Shown piece by piece: positions 61,840 to 64,000 of a DNA stretch of 64,000 bases (its first letter is position 1; each line of letters opens with the position of its first letter). The notes under the pieces were generated by a model that had not been told where the DNA came from, did not search any database, and was given only the letters and a program-made list of their open reading frames with translations. The translations under genes were made by a program, and so were the position numbers. The stretch is from Streptantibioticus silvisoli (lineage in GTDB: Bacteria; Actinomycetota; Actinomycetes; Streptomycetales; Streptomycetaceae), in contig NZ_JAAGKO020000012.1 of assembly GCF_027947535.2 (NCBI RefSeq), forward strand, positions 1-64,000. Direction: 5' to 3'.

Positions 61840-62578
61840 GCGGGCTCCTGACGTGGGGCGTCTTCACCGAAAGTCTCTCCCGGAAAGGCCCGGCCCGCAC
61901 GCGCGCATCCTGCGAGAAGTGCGCACCGACCCCATTGAGACCGTGGCCGTTGCCACTCGCTCACGGGCAGGTGATAGGGGGCCTTCGACGTAGGCGGTCC
62001 CAGCGGCGCCCAGCAAAACCGCACCGACCGGAATGCCAGCCCCGATCGGTACAGCAGCCCGCCGCGCCGGCGCAGTATCCGTTTCAGGTCGGCCGTTCGA
62101 GTGGCTCGTCGGACAGGGTGTGAATGGCGCAAGGCAGGGATGGTCCGGGCGTTTGTATGGCATGAGCATACGGCCGGTGGGGGCCACCCCTGCGGGTGCG
62201 GGGACCACCAACCGGGGCGGGGGCCTGCCGGGTGGGCATGGGGCTACCCCCGCGCGCGCAGGGGCCACGTGAGGACAGCGCGGTCCCCGTCCAGTTGCAC
62301 GCTCTGCTCATGGTGCTGACATCGCCGCTCAGGGGCGTTGTCCGTCGTGCCCGGGTCTGCGAAGTCCGCGTGCAGTTGGTTCTGCTCGGCAGCCTTGCTT
62401 GAACCGGCGCCACCCCTTCCTGGCTCGTGCGTGCGCTGGCGAGGCGTGCCGCGTCGCCGCCGACCCCCCTTCGGTCGCTCAAGTTGGTTTCCGAAGCGGC
62501 AGAGAGAGCCGAGGCGTGACCTTCACTCCGTCTGCCGAGTTGATTCAGAAGTCCACGTAGCAGCAGATCGGAGCGCTC
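61840..62578. other. Intergenic region holding a CRISPR relic
   Basis: About 740 bp without an intact gene between the glutamine-synthetase-like gene and the DUF6907 gene. The left part is presumably the promoter of the ligase gene. A two-repeat CRISPR-like unit lies at 62180-62268. The remaining frames do not resemble proteins. Confidence 0.5.
62180..62268. CRISPR. Two-repeat type I-E-like CRISPR relic
   Basis: Two 29-bp repeats, 62180-62208 (GGGGCCACCC ... GGGGACCAC) and 62240-62268 (GGGGCTACCC ... AGGGGCCAC), match at 23 of 29 positions and enclose a 31-bp spacer. Each repeat contains the CCCC-GGGG stem of Streptomyces type I-E repeats, and 29 plus 31 is within one base of the type I-E period. 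No third repeat, leader or cas gene is seen in the window. Confidence 0.6.
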
Positions 62579-63046
62579 ATGACCATCAGCCCACTACTGG
62601 TGCCCCCGGCGAACCCGTCGCCCGAAGTCTCCCGTACCTGGGTGCGGCGCATTCTCAAGGGTGGCCAGATCACGGAGACCTGCCCCGACTGGTGCACTGC
62701 AAAGCACTTGAACGACGACAACAGTGTCGGGCTCGACGATTTGAGTCACTGCGCAGATGGGCCCCGCATTGAGCTGCCGTGCTTCGACCGCTACGAAGAC
62801 GGCCGGCCGGTCCACGTCTCGACCTACGTGCTCAGGGCCGACATCTTCGTCAGCCCGTATAGCGAGGACTCGGCCCAGCGGGTGCCGCACATCCAGTTCG
62901 AGCCGTTCCAGGACGAGTTTCTGCCACCGCTCAACCCCAACGAGTTCGAGGACGTCATCCGGCAGATCGAGGCCCACACCATCCGTCTGCGCGAAGTACA
63001 TCAACAGCTTGTCTCTCTCCGCACCGAGGGGCAGGAGGGAGGCTAA
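62579..63046 (+). CDS. DUF6907-like hypothetical protein
   Basis: 155 residues, soluble and acidic. TCPDWCTAKH near residue 35 followed by DLSHCADGPRIELP is the pattern of the actinobacterial DUF6907 family (CPxWC ... H), and the C-terminal helix EFEDVIRQIEAHTIRLREVH fits its end. Function unknown; such genes are frequent on Streptomyces plasmids and integrative elements, which fits its place in element B. ATG 62579 follows GGAG. Confidence 0.65.
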   Translation: MTISPLLVPPANPSPEVSRTWVRRILKGGQITETCPDWCTAKHLNDDNSVGLDDLSHCADGPRIELPCFDRYEDGRPVHVSTYVLRADIFVSPYSEDSAQRVPHIQFEPFQDEFLPPLNPNEFEDVIRQIEAHTIRLREVHQQLVSLRTEGQEGG

Positions 63047-63135
63047 GTGACCGATGCTACGAAAGCCCTGTCGTAACGCCTTCCCTTTCGGGTAGCCGTA
63101 CGTCGCCTGTCACGCCAGCGGCTATCAGGCACCAG

Positions 63136-63365
63136 GTGGTGTGCTGTTCCTCGCCGACGGGTCGCCCATCAAATGGCGAGCTTGCCCGATCGACCTGGTT
63201 GCCCAGCTCGTCTATCTATTCAGGCCCCGTTTCCATGGTGTCAGCGGCCACGGCCAACGCACTCACTACCTGTGTCGCCGCCTCGCACACGCCTCTCACG
63301 GACTACGAGTCGCAAGACCACATGCGGCAGCACAACGCTCGGATGAACCAGGCCCTGACCTGGTA
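63136..63365 (+). pseudogene. Coding relic beside attachment copy 3
   Basis: The end of this frame reads CVAASHTPLTDYESQDHMRQ, HNARMNQALTW and stops at TAA 63364-63366. The same ~85-bp stretch occurs at 52343-52425 next to attachment copy 2, there with one base deleted. Its place just inside the right att suggests the C-terminus of an ancestral element gene. Upstream sequence is not recognisable. Confidence 0.4.
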
Positions 63366-63407
63366 ACTCTGGACCGAACAGCGCCGCCAGTAACCTCTCC
63401 CCGAACG

Positions 63408-63450
63408 CTGGGGGTTAAGGGGTCGCAGGTTCAAATCCTGTCGTCCCGAC
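63408..63450 (+). repeat. Attachment-site core, copy 3 (tRNA-Pro 3' half)
   Basis: 43 bp matching tRNA-Pro from CTGGGGG to CCCGAC with a single change (TTAAGG for TCAAGG). About 150 bp beyond it (GGTGTTTTCGC...GTATTGTCCGTTTC...TCCGCAGGTCAGCG) are also similar to the sequence after copy 2. It marks the right end of element B. Confidence 0.9.
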
Positions 63451-63466
63451 GGTGTTTTCGCGGGTC

Positions 63467-63500
63467 AGGCCCGTCTCCATCTCGTGGGGGCGGGCTTTCG
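63467..63500 (+). terminator. Terminator-like hairpin carried with attachment copy 3
   Basis: GCCCGTCTCCA pairs with the GTGGGGGCGGGC stretch (with G-T pairs) and is followed by TTT. It is the counterpart of 52530-52561. Confidence 0.55.
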
Positions 63501-63733
63501 GCATGCGTATTGTCCGTTTCCAACGTGAGAGCCTGTGAGAGGCATCCGCAGGCGTCGGTATTTCCGCAGGTCAGCGGATTGGATCGGCGTGAATCGTGTG
63601 AACACGCGTCATTGAGCGATGACCGTTCTCGACCTACGGTCGGCGTCTGCTCACTGCTGGCCGGTGCCGAGCTCGTGGACGGAATCGCCTTCAAGCTGAT
63701 CCCGCATCACACGATCGGCTTTGAAGAGGATCT

Positions 63734-64000
63734 CTAGGACTGTCGTCCGTTTCCCGTGGTGGTGGAGACGAGTTGTCCTGTCGCGGTCAGGGCGAGGCGC
63801 GAGAAGAGCGTGCCGGAGAATCCGAAGAGCAGGGCGATGGCGAGAGCGATGGGCTGGGCGGGGGCGTTCCAGGAGTTGTCGAGGAAGACGTGCCCGAGGA
63901 GGTTGAGCTCGGGGTCGGCGAGCATGCGGACCAGGAGCAGGCCGCCGACGGCGGCGAGTGCTCCGCCGACCGGGGCGAGGACCAGAACGCCCCAGGAGGT
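63734..64000 (-). CDS. Membrane protein, C-terminal part (cut by the window edge)
   Basis: The frame is open to the right edge, giving 88 residues of a C-terminal part. Two hydrophobic segments are visible: GVLVLAPVGGALAAVGGLLL and PIALAIALLFGFSGTLFSRL, then a short polar tail. No family recognised. It lies beyond attachment copy 3, so it belongs either to the chromosome or to a further element. Confidence 0.6.
   Translation of the reverse strand, partial: TSWGVLVLAPVGGALAAVGGLLLVRMLADPELNLLGHVFLDNSWNAPAQPIALAIALLFGFSGTLFSRLALTATGQLVSTTTGNGRQS

Larger units (their letters stand above)
52512..63450. mobile_element. Element B, remnant integrative element between att copies 2 and 3
   Basis: Flanked by tRNA-Pro 3'-half copies (43-44 bp, one mismatch) and by longer similar sequence on both sides. 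It has no integrase of its own. Left part: broken regulatory-type gene, G1 peptidase, fragments of a TniQ-like protein and an aldo/keto reductase. Middle: an apparently intact metabolic gene set (56051-61839). Right: CRISPR relic and a DUF6907 gene. It can be mobilised only if an integrase acts in trans. Confidence 0.6.

Overview
High-GC actinomycete chromosome, most likely Streptomyces or a close relative. The evidence is strong C/G third-position bias, GTG/TTG starts, a hopanoid operon in the Streptomyces gene order, an Xre/DUF397/anti-sigma-kinase regulatory set and many Streptomyces-type families. No search was run; all calls come from reading the translations and motifs. || Left part (421-7478): a tightly overlapping plus-strand operon encodes two CDP-alcohol phosphotransferases, a sugar-phosphate-type nucleotidyltransferase, a glycerol-1-phosphate-dehydrogenase-like enzyme, a GT2 glycosyltransferase and a TagG/TagH-type ABC exporter. 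It looks like a pathway that makes an activated polyol phosphate, transfers it, glycosylates it and exports the product. A strong terminator (7501-7530) closes it. || Hopanoid operon (7861-21155): hpnC, hpnD, hpnE, a polyprenyl diphosphate synthase, squalene-hopene cyclase, hpnG, an eroded hpnH, ispG, dxs with a lysine/alanine/proline tail, and an hpnO-type aminotransferase. The hpnH reading frame is open but has lost the radical-SAM cysteine motif and many core residues, so side-chain extension of hopene is predicted to be blocked unless another hpnH exists. || 21192-45923 is ordinary chromosome: M3 peptidase, tyrosine phosphatase, SGNH hydrolase, a WhiJ/Scr-type regulatory set with a methyltransferase, a cupin regulator, trypsin-like protease, OsmC, UppP, AlkB, PPOX, MBL enzyme, DUF2264, an ABC exporter whose ATPase is fused to a probable extracytoplasmic S15-type hydrolase, a universal stress protein, and a split transketolase divergent from soxR with a SoxR-like operator between them. 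Short tandem repeats sit directly behind several stop codons. || Right part (46014-63450) is a tRNA-Pro integration hot spot. An intact tRNA-Pro(GGG) is followed by an integrase, and a 43-44 bp copy of the tRNA 3' half recurs at 52468 and 63408, giving two stacked elements. Element A carries the integrase and a broken Rhs gene whose Hint-plus-toxin tip and immunity-like gene remain open. Element B carries gene wrecks, a G1 (eqolisin) peptidase, an apparently intact six-gene set (class I amidotransferase, MBL hydrolase, ATP-grasp ligase, PIN-like protein, amino-acid-dehydrogenase-like protein, glutamine-synthetase-like ligase) that looks like an uncharacterised amino-acid-derived metabolite pathway, a two-repeat CRISPR relic and a DUF6907 gene. 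A partial membrane protein runs off the right edge.
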